Origin: Daucus carota subsp. sativus
Taxonomy: Eukaryota > Streptophyta > Magnoliopsida > Apiales > Apiaceae
Length of the DNA stretch: 64,000 nucleotides
Reading direction: 5' to 3'
Assembly: GCF_001625215.2 (NCBI RefSeq)
Contig: NC_030381.2
Coordinates: 37,384,689-37,448,688, forward strand
The number at the start of each line of letters is the position of its first letter. Positions within the stretch are counted from its first letter, which is position 1. Below are positions 1 through 12,194 of this stretch, piece after piece. The translations under genes were made by a program, and so were the position numbers. Under the pieces are notes generated by a model. The model saw only the letters and a program-made list of their open reading frames with translations. It searched no databases and was not told the DNA's origin.

Positions 1-334
1 TTTATAATCATATGCATTTAGCATTATTATATGGGCATATATTTTGTTTATATAGAGAGGAAGGGCGGAAATAGAGAGAAAGGGCGGAGAAAAAAAGGAG
101 GCATGGCGGAGAAAAAAAGGTATGTTGGAAAAATCACACAAAAAATAAAATATAAATGTAACCGACTAGATATATTTACAATAAAAATAGTAAATAATGA
201 TATCAATATCGATCTCGAGGATTTGTAGCCCAGTATCATGTAAAACGAGATATTTAAACAAAAAGTTAAAAAAAAAATTATGCAGAGCAACGTTAAACGT
301 AATGCGTCAGTATTTTATGCATAATCGATAGTAA

Positions 335-1500
335 TTTTTTTTTTGATAAAAAGGAATCAATTCATTGATCAAAAGCCATACGGCATCTACAAACACAATC
401 GAAATTGGACAGACGCCGAAGAATATCGCTGTTGAATCCTTCCTTCTTGGAGAGGTGATGTGTTAAATTATAACTAACCGCAAGCGCACGGTGTCTGTTG
501 TAGTGCAGACTGGCAAATGCGGGTCGTATCCTCAAGGAGACAGATGCTTTCAATTCTATTCAGTTATACTCAATTGTTTCTAGATCAAAACGATTATCAA
601 AGATATTTTTAACTAACTACTACAACTAAATAACACTAGCTAAAAAGACAAGAAAATAATATATTAAAAATCCAGGGCAATCAGGTCCACCATGCTTACA
701 CAATGACTGGCTCTAAGCTAAAGCAATTAAAGTGGTCAAATAACAAGAGTATGTTAATCTCTCTCAAGTATCAACACTCTCGAAACATGATTACACGTAT
801 AATCACTTTTAGTAATTCGATTAATCAGGTAATTAAAGCAAGGTTAATCTCTCTCGAGTATTAACGCTTTCAGAAATCCAATGATGCTCTCGCACTCAAA
901 TTCAATTCTGCTAATTGTATGTGTGCCTCTAGTAGTATATCTCTCGATTATACTCCTATTCGCATAGAATCAATTCATGATATCGGCCGATTACACAAAT
1001 CAATATTAAAACATATCAATCAGAATTACCACAACAAATCAAGTCACTGTAAAATCATGCCAATATCATAGTGCAAACATGGCTTTCCCTTAAACCCTAG
1101 AACACACTACTCGATACTAATTAAACAATTAAAACAACTAAGACAATCAAAAGACATAATAAAACTAATAAGAATAAAGAAGAGGATCTTTAACCTTCAA
1201 AGTGTCACATCAATAAAAGTCATGGCCTCCCTCTCTTCTCTCTAACCCTAATTCTAATCTAAAAGTGTACAATGATAAAACTAACCCTATCTCTATAATA
1301 ATATCCCGTCTTTTAATATTTAAAACTAATATATAAATAAAACTCCAAAACCAAGTAGGATTTAGTCTCAAAATTCGCAGCTTTCTGTTCTGTCCAGTTT
1401 TCGGGCTTTTCCAGTTGGACTTTGCATCTTGGACACTTCTGAATTAAAGGAAATGTCAAGGGCTTCGCGTGGGCTGTAAGATCATCCAAATCCGACATCT
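335..1500. repeat. Probable non-coding retroelement remnant
   Basis: There is no convincing reading frame in this stretch. It holds a block (about 470-545) with the motif ACCGCAAGCGCACGGTGTC followed by a sequence about resetting after a C-rich tract, a kind of conserved non-coding block I associate with plant LTR-retroelement remnants. It is followed by imperfect copies of TTAATCTCTCTCGAGTATTA near 752, 843 and a weaker one near 935. The T-rich start at 335 followed by an A-rich tract could instead be a reversed LINE tail. Family assignment is inference from memory of the motif; no LTR pair or primer-binding site was found. Confidence 0.3.
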
Positions 1501-1902
1501 GGAACTCAAGATATGGGCCAAACAGTGTAGAAATTGGGTAGAACCCAATAAATCCGAATTTTAATAGAATTTAGCTACAAAATAGCTATTTTAGCCTCAA
1601 ATCCTTCTCAACTTGGAATTCTTTATTTCCTACAATAAAACAATAAAATCTATTAAATAAATATCCAAATCAGTGCAAAATAATAAAAAATATGGGAATA
1701 AAATCATATAGAATATATATAAAAATATATTCTATCAAGAGGCAATTTAAAATAATCAAGAAAAATACATTAATATAAAATAAATATCGATAATAATAAT
1801 ACACAAGCTTAAATATAATTATTTATCCATCGCCTACAAACACATACTACAATATAATAGGGTTGTCGTCGATAGCGAACGCTGTGTCGTCTAGCGGCCA
1901 GG

Positions 1903-2066
1903 ATTATAACAATTTTTTAATACATACAAGCTTTTTAACCGCTATATGGGGACTCGTTCAGCGCTTAAAAATCAATGTATGTGGGAAACCGTTGTATGTG
2001 TCGTTTTCCCCATACAGCGGTTAAAAAGCGTTAAAAGCGTTGTACGTGTTAAGCAAATGTTATAAT
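1903..2066. mobile_element. Palindromic hairpin MITE
   Basis: The two halves are inverted copies of each other. ATTATAACA opens the left side and its complement closes the right side, and the blocks TTTTTAACCGCTATATGGGG and CCCCATACAGCGGTTAAAAA pair internally. The roughly 165-base unit has no coding capacity. A clear target duplication was not found, so the superfamily is open. Confidence 0.6.
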
Positions 2067-2318
2067 CATGTCCGCTGAATATTCTTCCTAAAAACCTAAA
2101 TATCATATGCTATATAACTCGTTCACAACCATCGTTGGCCGCGGACCACGACCCAATATAACATAGTAAATAGTGACATGGATACTTGATCTCAAAGTAT
2201 TTGTAAGCCCAATGTCATGAAGAAAATTTGATCTTTTAATAGAAAAATAAAATCAAGACTTTGTGTAAAGCAACAATAAACTTAAATGCAGCAATATTTT
2301 ACTCATGCATAACTAATA

Positions 2319-2555
2319 CTCCCTATGTTCCGGCCATTTGTATATGTTCACTATTTGCACGCATTTCGATACTCCTGTAAAGTATAGTTTTATAATATAT
2401 TTTTGAAATTCTTTTTGTGAATAAAAGTTTAAGTATCAAACTCTTATTCAGAAAAAAAAAGAATTTGAAAAAATAATAGTATGGAGCTATATTTTAAACG
2501 AGTTTTAAAAAGCGTGCTAAAAATTAACTTATAAAATTGAATGGGACGGAGGGAG
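2319..2555. mobile_element. Stowaway-type MITE
   Basis: The element begins CTCCCTATGTTCCGG and ends GGGACGGAGGGAG. It is flanked by TA on both sides (2317-2318 and 2556-2557). This terminal motif and the TA target site are diagnostic of Stowaway (Tc1/mariner-derived) MITEs. It is about 237 bases, AT-rich and non-coding. Confidence 0.8.
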
Positions 2556-3100
2556 TAATAATTTAATGTAACTAATACAAATAATAATAATAAAATAAAT
2601 AATTATAACATTAGTATATAATTTTTTTCTGAAAACCTAAATATATAAAATTAAAAATAAATTATTTATCCACTTCACGCACGCATTCACATAGGTATTT
2701 ATCTAATAAAATCTGACTTGGGCCTCCAAAGTTAAAATTACTTAAAATTTACATAACGTCTTTCCTATCTTACAAAATTCTTCCTTTTATTTTACACAAT
2801 ACCATGTATATTACATTTATGTTAAATATATATACTCTTTTTTGACAAACAAATGATTTTATTAATACAACGCGCAAATCCAGGCAGGACAAACCCCGAA
2901 CTGTCAACTACAATCTGATTGTGAAATAAAGAACGAACTAAACAGATAGTCGTTTTGTTTTCAGATCGCTTAACACATTGAATATTCATATTCTTTGATC
3001 TAAAAAGTATTACAATGATATCTCGAGCAATATATACTTAGTTTCTGTTTTATAAGCTAAACATTTTATCTTCATTTCTAGTTTCTAAGCTAAATATTTT

Positions 3101-3400
3101 TGTTGAAATATAAGTTTAAGATCCTTAAAGGGGCCTCCTCTAACACATTAAAGTTTTAGATGGGATGGTTCCTTACATGGTATCAGAGCTCAGGTTTGCG
3201 GGAGGTCTCGGATTCGAGAATATACACGAAGGCAATTTATACCTCAAAGATGGGCGCCCGTGATCCACTCTTCAACCCAAATAATGGGATTTCGAGTGAG
3301 GGAGAGTATTGAAATATGAGTATAAGATCCATAAAGGGGCCTCCTCTAGCACATTAAAGTTTTAGATGGAATGGGTGGATCTTATACTTATATTTCAACA
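3101..3400 (+). mobile_element. TRIM-like miniature LTR retroelement
   Basis: A 5' terminal repeat (3101-3177, starting TGTTGAAATATAAG and ending TTACA) is followed at once by TGGTATCAGAGC (3178-3189), the primer-binding site complementary to initiator Met-tRNA. A purine tract GAGGGAGAG directly precedes a second repeat copy (3307-3400) that shares about 65 bases with the first. There is no gag or pol, so this is a terminal-repeat-in-miniature element, mobilised in trans if at all. The 3' copy ends differently from the 5' copy: its last 24 bases are the inverted complement of its own start. Confidence 0.65.
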
Positions 3401-3511
3401 GTTTTATTTTTGTATTCAGTGGAGTAAGAATACACACACGTGTGCTATTCGAATACAAATCACCAAAATACAAATTAAATACACCACAATATGATCAAAT
3501 AGAATGAGAAG

Positions 3512-4040
3512 GGGTTAAATGGCGTTTTGGTCACTCAACTGACCGGAAACTTGCAATTGGATCATCCAACTCAAAAAGCTTTCAGTCACATCATTATACT
3601 CTTAAAAAATTTCAGTTGAGTGAAATTTGTAGGTTTGTAGTTTCATGATCAAAAATTTCAGTTGAGTGAAATTTGTAGGTTTGTAGTTTCATGATCAAAA
3701 AATTTCAGTTGAGTGAAATTTGTAGGTTTGTAGGTTTGTAATTAAATACACCACAATATGATCAAATAGAATGAGAAGGAGTTTCATGACCCGATTGCAA
3801 GTTTGAAGTCAGTTGAGTGACCAAAATGCCGCTTCAGCTGACTGTACATGCCACGGTGGATTTATTTAAGCCAAGTCATGGCGCTTAGTCAGCTTTCCGT
3901 CAAATATTTAACGGAGTGTAACGGCCAGTGACCTAAATGAAAATTTTTAAGAGTATAATGACGTGACTGAAAGTTTTTTGAGTTAGATGACCCAATTGCA
4001 AGTTTCCGGTCAGTTGAGTGACCAAAACGCCATTTAACCC
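3512..4040. mobile_element. Mutator-like long-TIR element, internally rearranged
   Basis: Inverted ends of about 100 bases start GGGTTAAATGGCG and include the paired motif CACTCAACTGACCGGAAACT. The 10-base sequence GAATGAGAAG flanks both sides (3502-3511 and 4041-4050), which fits a Mutator-type target duplication. There is no transposase. The interior contains a three-fold 48-base tandem repeat (about 3608-3740), a copy of the sequence just outside the element (3741-3779) and a partial extra right end (about 3787-3835). Confidence 0.75.
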
Positions 4041-4499
4041 GAATGAGAAGTATTATGGGGTCGGGAATAGACCCCAAAATAGGCCTAGACATGACCTAAA
4101 TGTGGTCTAGTAGGGTCGGGATGGGGTGTGTAGGAATCATGATGGGGTCTGATTTTGATATTTAAAACTGTTTAGCGCTATTCGGAGTTTTGACGAGATT
4201 TTAGTGAGACTGTGGTGGATTGAGTGGGGATGAGCGCAAGTCTTATATGAATGATGATATACAAAGTGTGGGTGATAAACTATAGAATGTGGGTGATGTC
4301 ATTTATGAGTGGCTTCTATTGATTCGTATTTTTAATTTGTATTTTAGTGATTTGTATTTGAGTAATAATTACCTCTATAATTTTACTGAGAACCACCTTT
4401 AAACATTTATACAAAATTTATATAATTGTACAAATACTAAAATACTTTATACATATATAAGAATATCATTTGAGCTTAGTCATAATATTTTTTTCGAAA

Positions 4500-4692
4500 A
4501 TCATCGTCAATACAGTATGACCATCAAAAATACCCGACATCCGTCCAAAATATCCGCACCCGTATCCAGGAAAAAGCGAATATTATCCGTATCCGAAATA
4601 AAGCGGATATTATCCGTATCCGAATCCGAGAGTTGCGAATAAAGATACAGATATAGACATATCCGTATCTAAATTATCCGTTTGACAGCCCT
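4500..4692. repeat. Remnant of hAT-like element end
   Basis: The sequence has repeated ATTATCCGTATCCGAA units and ends in TTTGACAGCCCTA, an end style common in plant hAT non-autonomous elements. The opposite end is missing or eroded, so this is only a fragment call. Confidence 0.3.
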
Positions 4693-7360
4693 AATTTACT
4701 ATCTATACCCTCTGGCATCAAGCCATCAACCATAATATAACATCTTCAACCCTCTGTATGCAACTATCATAATGTTTCTACGACATAGTTCATTTGGGTT
4801 CCCCACTTTACACATAGCATCATGATATGTGTGTGTGCAAGTGATCATATAAATCAAAATTAAATGAAAATTAATCTATTTTAAAGTCATATATTATCTA
4901 TTTTAATGTGATTGTATATACTTCTATACAATTTAATTTCTAACATTAAAATAAATGATTAGAATTTGTAACTTCTTAAAATTCAATATACATTATTTCA
5001 AAAATGAAAATTCACTATACATCAAAAATTTAACTTATAAATTTATCACGCAAATGATACAAATAATATTTTTTAAATGAATTTATCTTATTTGAGATCG
5101 TCCAATAAAATATTTGAATCAGCAACGAACGATAATTGAGGCAGCTGAATCTCGACTTATCTCTGTCGAGCCAAAGCTCCAGGTTCACAAGTCTAATTAA
5201 ACCCCTGGTTTATATTTAAAAATATATTAAATCTGAATTAAACTTTAGCAGAATGTATCACATTTGAGATTTTACCACTATCTAGTCAAATTAATTCGAG
5301 TTTTTAAACTGGATTCAAACTTGTCCAATTTCTGTAAAACTGAGTTTCAAATATAAAAGTTATGACTAGATGAACTTGATCTCGGGCCCCAATTATATGT
5401 CAAACTCAACCTCGAACATCATCACACTGTTCATTTACGCGTTTATTCCACGCGACAGTGGCTAGCATCCTACAGTTCGTACGTGGTACGTGCAGGTGAC
5501 TTATGTCTCGAAGGGTTTGTCTTGTGCGTGACATGTGCAAATGTTAAACGTGAAATTTTATATGTTTGGTAGATTTTAATTGATGTGGTGGTTGTATATG
5601 TAGAGGTCCATCATTATCAGGATATGAAATTCTTTAAAAATAAGTCAAACTTATAAAATTCTGCATTCCGCGCTTAGCATGTTCTCATGAACCAAAAAAA
5701 AACCGATGTCTTGAAATCCTGGAACCACGCACGAGGGATTAGCCTTGACGATATGTAATTGAAGAAATTAAACGCTTACCTGGGAAAAAGAATCAGGCAG
5801 AGATAGCATGGCAATAATTTATGCTCCGAATTGCAATGAGTAGGTGCACCTAACATAAGTTCTCTCCTTGCTTAGCAAAATAAACATAAGTTCTCTCCTT
5901 GCATAATTATGCACTAATTGAAATTATAATTTTAGTCTCTGTACTCAAATCAATAGACAAAGTGTCCCTTACATTCACTACATACGGTGTTCATATGAGT
6001 TTAAAGCTGTGTCCATACTTCTAATCCACCTGACTTTGTCTAAATAAAGCTATTACTCACACGAGTTCATCTTTAATAGTTTCCAGAATATTGAGCATGG
6101 ATAAGCAATTGTATGCGGTTAAATTTAAATCTGTTTGTGTAGTTTGTGCTCGTAGACATATGTTAAACCTTAAATTTTATGTATTTAACTTATTTTAATT
6201 AATGTTGTTTTTTTATATGCAGAGGGTCCCATTTTATATTTTAACTAATATCGATTTCTTAATACATATTTTAAGATGCTAAAAATATCACATCTATACA
6301 TAATTATTTTTTTATAAAATTTATTTATAGAATCTAAAGTCGTATTTGATCTAAAATTTTAACATTTTTATTGAATTTAACTTTCATTTTATACACTTTA
6401 ATATACGTGTCAAACAGTCAAATACAAATACAAGTTAAAATTGTACAAAAAGAGTATTACAATTGAATCTAATTTGTCTTATTAGATTGACCGTCATTAG
6501 AGACAATAGATACTCTTTTAATTTTCTGATTTTTTTCCTTAAAAAATTGAAAATTACAATTTTACTTAAAAAAATCACGGTATAGTTAATTACGTACATA
6601 TGCAAAAACTCAATAGTACAACTGTTGTAACCTTTTTGGTCTTCGTTCCTGTGCGTTTCGTGAGAGCAAGTCCAATAATTATTATGTTAAAAGAGGTGCA
6701 GGTATTGTTATAATTTAGTATCAAATTAATTATGTCCTTAATGATCGGTGTATTTTGTTTCAAATTTAACTTATTCTACAAAATTCTTAATGTTTTTAAT
6801 TACAAATTTAATTTTTCAAAAAAACTTATATCAAAGTATCCCATATACCTTTTGGTGTGAGATAATTATAATTACTATCTATATTTTTTTCTATACTTAA
6901 AACAACTACAACGGACTATAATATAAAATATTATTAAAATAATTAATTATATTTGTTTTTATTGCTATCATACAGCACATCCTTGAAGATAACATACCAA
7001 ACTTATGTGCAGTTTTGCTGCAGAGCAGCATCAACTGCACACATTTTTAAGAGTCCAGAATAAACGAACACAGAGTCTAAAGTGGTTGGTATCGGAAATC
7101 GAGAAGTAAACGGCTGCCGTTCCTGCAGTAAAGTGTCTGCAAGTACCCATTTTATACTTAAAAATGAAGTGTAGAAGGCAACTCAAAAATTAAGACATTA
7201 AACTCAGTTCCAACAAATTAAGACGACTAGTGCTACTGACTAGTGTAACATCCAAGACAAGTACACAACTTTCAAACATTACGGCACTAAGTGTTCACTT
7301 TACTTGATCATTCCATCTTTATGCTTTGGGCAGGGGCCAGATGATCACCTGCAAATTTAT
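4693..7360. other. Intergenic, no supported gene
   Basis: AT-rich DNA with only short, stop-interrupted frames. A 21-base unit TAACATAAGTTCTCTCCTTGC occurs twice in tandem near 5852 and 5882. I see no RNA gene or complete mobile element here. Confidence 0.5.
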
Positions 7361-7367
7361 ATGGGAT

Positions 7368-7495
7368 TTTCTATGGTGTGCCCAAGGGCACACAATAGTC
7401 CCTAACTCCAATAAAAATAGCTTTGTTTGATTGGTGGAGGAATAATAAATGATAATGGCTCCCCTTATTGTGTGCTTTTGGGCACACATTAGAAA
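7368..7495. mobile_element. Palindromic-end MITE, copy 1
   Basis: Each end carries its own palindrome, GTGTGCCCAAGGGCACAC on the left and GTGTGCTTTTGGGCACAC on the right, and the ends are also inverted repeats of one another (CTATGGTGTGCCC and its partner). The middle contains a GATTGGTGG / ATAATGGCTCC segment shared, in either orientation, with copies at about 11311 and 58711. Confidence 0.6.
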
Positions 7496-7552
7496 GACCG
7501 AATTTATATTCTCGTATTCAGAAGATTGTATTATTAACAAATTTACGTTGTA

Positions 7553-7727
7553 CTCCCACCATCCTGCATTGATTTTTAATTATAGGGAGAAATGGAGTAA
7601 AAATAGCGTGGAGAGAGAAGAAAAGTGGAAAGTGATATGATCAACTAACTATTTTGTTGTAAGTTTTAAAATGTAAAGAATTGGATGGGACATTCAAAAG
7701 GAAAACGTAAATAATGGTTGGACTGAG
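7553..7727. mobile_element. Degenerate Stowaway-type MITE
   Basis: Eroded ends CTCCCACCATCC and GGTTGGACTGAG are flanked by TA. The right half matches the better-preserved Stowaway copy at 21458-21737 (AAAATGTAAAGAATTGGATG versus GAAATGTAGAGAATTGGATG). Confidence 0.55.
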
Positions 7728-8453
7728 TATCATTTTTATCTTGTTCTGTATATTTCTTCCATTTCATTTAGTGACCTTTTTTACTTCTTATAATCATGTT
7801 CAATTATGAATGAAAATTGTAAATTGCTCGTTTATAATTCTCAAACCCTGAAAATTTATTTTGTTGGAAACTACATATACATTATTGGTATAACGTTTAT
7901 GATATAATTAATGAATATATTTATGTATTTCAGTTACTCGTATTTACCTATTTAACTAGAAAAGAGTCAAATTCAACTAGTAATTTTGAACAGAAGTACT
8001 TCCTTCAGGAAATTTTAAAATGAATTATTTTATTCTTCAAAAAAAGATAATTATTATTTTAAGTGTGCAGTTTATTTAAACTGGTATAAAAACTGAGGGA
8101 GTATCTAGTAGTATTTGCTTATTGTTTAGTTATCGTTACACACTGATGTACAAAATATGTGATATATATTTTAGCTAGCTTGAGGCAAATATATAAGCTA
8201 TATTTATGTTAAGACATTGTTAAAATTCACTAGCACACAATCAACGATTTTATAACTCAAATAGTATGAGTACTAAATCTCTAACCTATATATATATGTA
8301 GCTCATAAAGAACACTGTTGTTTGGATAGATAGTAGCTAGATACCAAAGAGTTTAACAATTTTTCACTATATATATTATTATTATTAATATTAATATAGT
8401 TGCGCGGCCTCGCAGTGCAAGCAGCTCAAACAACAATAGTTTCCTCAAGAACA

Positions 8454-9459
8454 CTAATACTGAACATATCCGAAGGCCACAGACTGAAGATCATCAACGT
8501 CTTCTCGAAACGACCACTGTTGATTGTTTGTTTGCATATGATCAGCATAGATGGGATCCATGGAATAGCTAGAAACCCCTTCGAAACTAGGGAATGATAT
8601 ATTTGCTTCCTGCAGATGATAGTTTGTTGAAGACTCCGAATTGATGTTATAAGCATTTTCATCACAGCAGTCATTTTTCACACTTATGTTCAGATCATCA
8701 AACTGAGGCATCATGCTTGCCGTTTCAGAATGACTCCATCTCTGAGCATCTTGTGTACTGTAATTACAAGGAATTGTCCCGTAGGATGAAGAAGATGACA
8801 TGTGATCGTTAGGGTTTGCACTAGTGAAGCTTGTTCCAGAGCCATTGGCGAAATTCTGGGCTGCTTGCTCTTTCAATGCTGATAGTTGTGTTTGTAAATT
8901 CACAACCTGCTTATTATTCCAAGTAACAAAATGTATTAGCTCACATTTCACAACGTTTTTTTAACTTAATTTTAATTTTGTTGTAGAGAAAAAACTTTCC
9001 TGAAACTATAAGTACTGATTCAAGTGAGAATAGTTTGTTTACGAAAACAATGAGATAAAAAAATATACTATACCAAAATCAAAATACAGTTTTTTTATAC
9101 ATAATAATCTCAGATAAGATATCTGAGATTTATCCCAGGCTTCCTGTTCTTATTATTGAAATGAAGTAAATTAAGTTCACCTGTTGCTGGAGCGCGAAAA
9201 TATGGGAAACACAGCCATAAATGGGGTCTTGAACTCTAGCCTGGGCTTCATAAGAGATAGTAACAGCAGCTTCACCACGCTCGCTGAGTGGAAGATGAGC
9301 AAGGAGCTTGGACACATTGCTTGCCCCAAAGATTTTGTGAATGGCTGAGAAGTGAGAAGCTCCTTGATCATGACAGAAATAAGGTGCAAAAACACAGCCC
9401 CTTGCACATTTCCTTCTCAAGAATTTACAAGCACCGCATGGAGAACCAGTTCCAGTCAT
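8454..9459 (-). CDS. LOB-domain transcription factor, LBD29/LBD16-like
   Basis: This is a class I LBD factor of 243 residues in two exons, 9181-9459 and 8454-8906, with a GT-AG intron in phase 0. Residues 8-22 form the C-x2-C-x6-C-x3-C zinc-binding block ([15 protein letters not shown]). They are followed by the GAS block ([10 protein letters not shown]), the DPIYGC motif, and the leucine-rich coiled coil split by the intron (FALQQQ / [14 protein letters not shown]). The rest is Ser/Asn-rich and unstructured. The ATG at 9459 is the first in frame; upstream sequence lacks an ATG. Block sequence is closest to Arabidopsis LBD29 and LBD16, nuclear factors downstream of ARF7/ARF19 in lateral-root initiation; orthology is inferred. 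The family call is firm. Confidence 0.93.
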
Positions 9460-9537
9460 CTTAGTGATCAATGAGGTCTTGGTTTGATTGGTGATACCTA
9501 GCTCTCAGCTTGTTGCAAGAAGTGTAATGATGATCAT

Positions 9538-9549
9538 GTTTATATAAAC
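9538..9549 (-). promoter_or_regulatory. Probable TATA box of the LBD gene
   Basis: GTTTATATAAAC lies about 80 bases upstream of the LBD start codon on the coding strand. It reads as TATATAAAC, a good plant TATA element, at a distance that would leave a 5' leader of roughly 50 bases. Confidence 0.5.
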
Positions 9550-9559
9550 TAGAGAGGGG

Positions 9560-10855
9560 TAGAGGTGGAAGGTAATGTGAAGAATAAATAATTGCAGGTG
9601 GTTCCCTTATTGGCCTACAAATTTCATTGTAGTTTTCTTCTTAATTCTATCAGAAGCTTTAACCAAAATTATTATACTGCAAATTTAGATTCCGTTTAGC
9701 AGGACAAAATAGGTAACAGAAAACCAAACCCCATTTCTATTTGCTTGGTGATTTTGGATCTTTTCAGCTTATTTTCTGATTTCATGTTTTCTGCTTAGTT
9801 CATCGACAGGTGTATTTTTTTTAAATGGAAACTTCACTAATGAAAGCCATACCGTGTCTAAAAAACAATGGAGTCGAACAAACATAAAACGAATCATATT
9901 GCTCATTTTTCTAGTCTTTACGAAAATACAATCAAGCGATTTGTTGAAGTTGATGTATGTACATGTATGGGTTTCATCACAACCAATTTGAGCTATCAAC
10001 CGTAATTGTAATCCTATATAAATCTTCATCACTAAATCAAACTATTGAAAATCGGTCAAATTTAACATCATGGACATTAAATCACACCAAAATACACAAA
10101 AACAACACAACAGGCTATCAAAATATGAGAATAAACAAAACCCAAATAAATTGGAAACAAAAAGTTACAAAATTCATCCAAAATAAATCTTATCAAACAA
10201 ACAAACAATCCTAAAAAATAGAAATTCTTACCAGAGAAAGAGTATTATTGAAAAAATAAAAATAAAGTAAAGAAGGTAATTGATTCTCTGCCCGTAAAAT
10301 CTAATGGAAGCTCCTGAGGGAATTGGGGAAAAAATAGAAGCCCAGAGGCTTCTTCTTTTCTAGTATTCAATATTTTTTTCCAGGACGAATTATGTATACA
10401 CGGATCCTATTGTTCTATCCACAGCTGTATTAATATCAATTCGTATAATTATCAGTTCAAATCATACTCGTAGTTGATATTAACACTCGTAGCTGCACAC
10501 GAGTATCAGTGTGTCTTGATTCAAGTTAATTACTGCCCGTATATTTATACCCTAACTTAAGTTTACAGACATTCTAATTTCTAGCTAGATATACTTTTAT
10601 CATTTAGATATAAAGTACAGTACTAGTAGTAGTATATACTAGCAGCAGGTAGTCACATACTATATAAAAGTATTGATCGATCATCATTCATGATCATGAA
10701 GACACATTTAATTAGTCATCCGTGCAACGTATTATAGCTACTCGGAGAATCTGATTCTTGTTACACTGAGCAGAATGCACGCACGTACACTTTGTTAATA
10801 ATTGTTCAAAAATCACACAACTATATATATATATGCATCTTGTCTGAATATAATA
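9560..10855. other. Upstream region of the LBD gene, no other gene seen
   Basis: AT-rich DNA with no supported frame. A T-rich tract at about 9812 followed by AAATGGAAACTTCACTAATG looks like a reversed LINE 3' end, weakly. Auxin-response motifs were not searched for exhaustively. Confidence 0.4.
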
Positions 10856-10858
10856 CTA

Positions 10859-11230
10859 CTCCCTCGATCCCTCTCATTTTTTTACCGTTACTATTTTGGA
10901 ATGTCCCTCTCATTTCTTTACGTTAATATAAATAGTAAATTTTTCTCATTATACACCCACTATCTTCCCCTACTATCTCATATTTAACAATAAAAACTAC
11001 TATTACACCCACTACTTTCCTCCACTATCTCAAATCTATTATTAAATATTGATAGGTCCGACCACTTTACTCACTTTTCATCTAATTTTAATCATTTTTT
11101 ATACATTGTCTTGGTTTTCGTGTCCCACTCAAATGTAAAGAATTGAGGGGACGAAGGGAGAACTTTTTTTATATATTGTCTTGATTTTCGTGTCCCGCTC
11201 AAATGTAAAGAATTGAGGGGACGAAGGGAG
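10859..11230. mobile_element. Stowaway-type MITE with duplicated 3' end
   Basis: It starts CTCCCTCGATCCC and ends GGGGACGAAGGGAG, with TA on both sides (10857-10858 and 11231-11232). Its last 66 bases (11165-11230) repeat the preceding 66 bases (11095-11160) with three differences and a four-base spacer, so it carries two consecutive right ends. Confidence 0.75.
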
Positions 11231-11310
11231 TACTATTTATGTAGGTTTCTAATTTTATTACATGCCTCATCTTCTCCTTCGTTATAGTCATGTTCGATAT
11301 ATAATAAAAA

Positions 11311-11501
11311 GGGTTTGTCCTAGTGTGCGCCCATGGGCACATGCTAAGTACAGAAACTCATAAAATTGGTGTGTTTTCATTGGTGTGGTTGGTGTGAATG
11401 TAGGGAGCCATCATTATTAAAGGAGTGTGAGCCAATCAAAATATGAAAGACTATTAAATTTTGTGCTTATTGTGTGCGCATGGGCACACAATAGAAAACC
11501 C
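11311..11501. mobile_element. Palindromic-end MITE, copy 2
   Basis: Ends are GGGTTTGTCCTAGTGTGCGC and the inverted GTGTGCGCATGGGCACACAA with ATAGAAAACCC. It shares the interior GGTGTGAATGTAGGGAGCCA / ATCATTATTAA segment with the copies at 7368 and 58711. Confidence 0.6.
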
Positions 11502-11559
11502 ATAATAAAAATATATCTTCTATCGACACTGAAGTAGTTATTGTGCATGTCAGGTACTG

Positions 11560-12190
11560 GGGGCATCTCCAACTGTGATCCAAAAATCCAAATTTGGAGC
11601 AGTCTGCCCCAAACCACTCCAACCGTGGATTAAAAAGTGATCACTGATCCAAATCTTTTTAACATTAAAATATTATACTTTTATTATTTGATGATTTTGT
11701 TGATGTTATTAAAGATAGATTAATTAAGATTATAATATAAATAAAACAACTATTAATTATAAAATAAAATTTCAAAATACATAAAATTTCAACAATTTAT
11801 CAATCGATATAGAGAAATCAAAGATAATATTGTTCATCTTGAATTTCGAAATGCACCAATTGAGCATTTGTGGGAAAAATATACTAATTCTGAGAATTAG
11901 TATTTTAACGCAACATTTTAATATTATTAATTTATATTTATGTACCGTTTAACTTTTTCGAATTATTTTGTAATATTTTATCTTTGTCTAGTCACTAATT
12001 ATATTATTATAATTAATGATGAAATTAGTTAATCATTTTTTAAAATATTTAAAATCAAAGTATATGAATATTTTAAGGATGGATGAATTTGGATCTATAT
12101 TTGGATCATATAGTTGGAATAGAATTTGAATCCCGTCCTAAATTTAGATCATTTGGTGATCCAAATTTGGATCTATGGTTGGAGTTGGCC
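11560..12190. mobile_element. Non-autonomous TIR element
   Basis: The left end GGGCATCTCCAACTGTGATC and the right end, read inverted, GGCCAACTCCAACCATAGATC share about 35 imperfect bases including CCAAATTTGGA. The roughly 630-base interior is AT-rich and without a coding frame. The target duplication is unclear. The end style resembles PIF/Harbinger MITEs. Confidence 0.5.
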
Positions 12191-12194
12191 TGAG

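Noticed and set aside
9457-9471. An upstream extension of the LBD protein beginning at 9471
   Set aside because: The codon there is TTG; the first ATG in frame is 9459, which gives the usual short LBD N-terminus.
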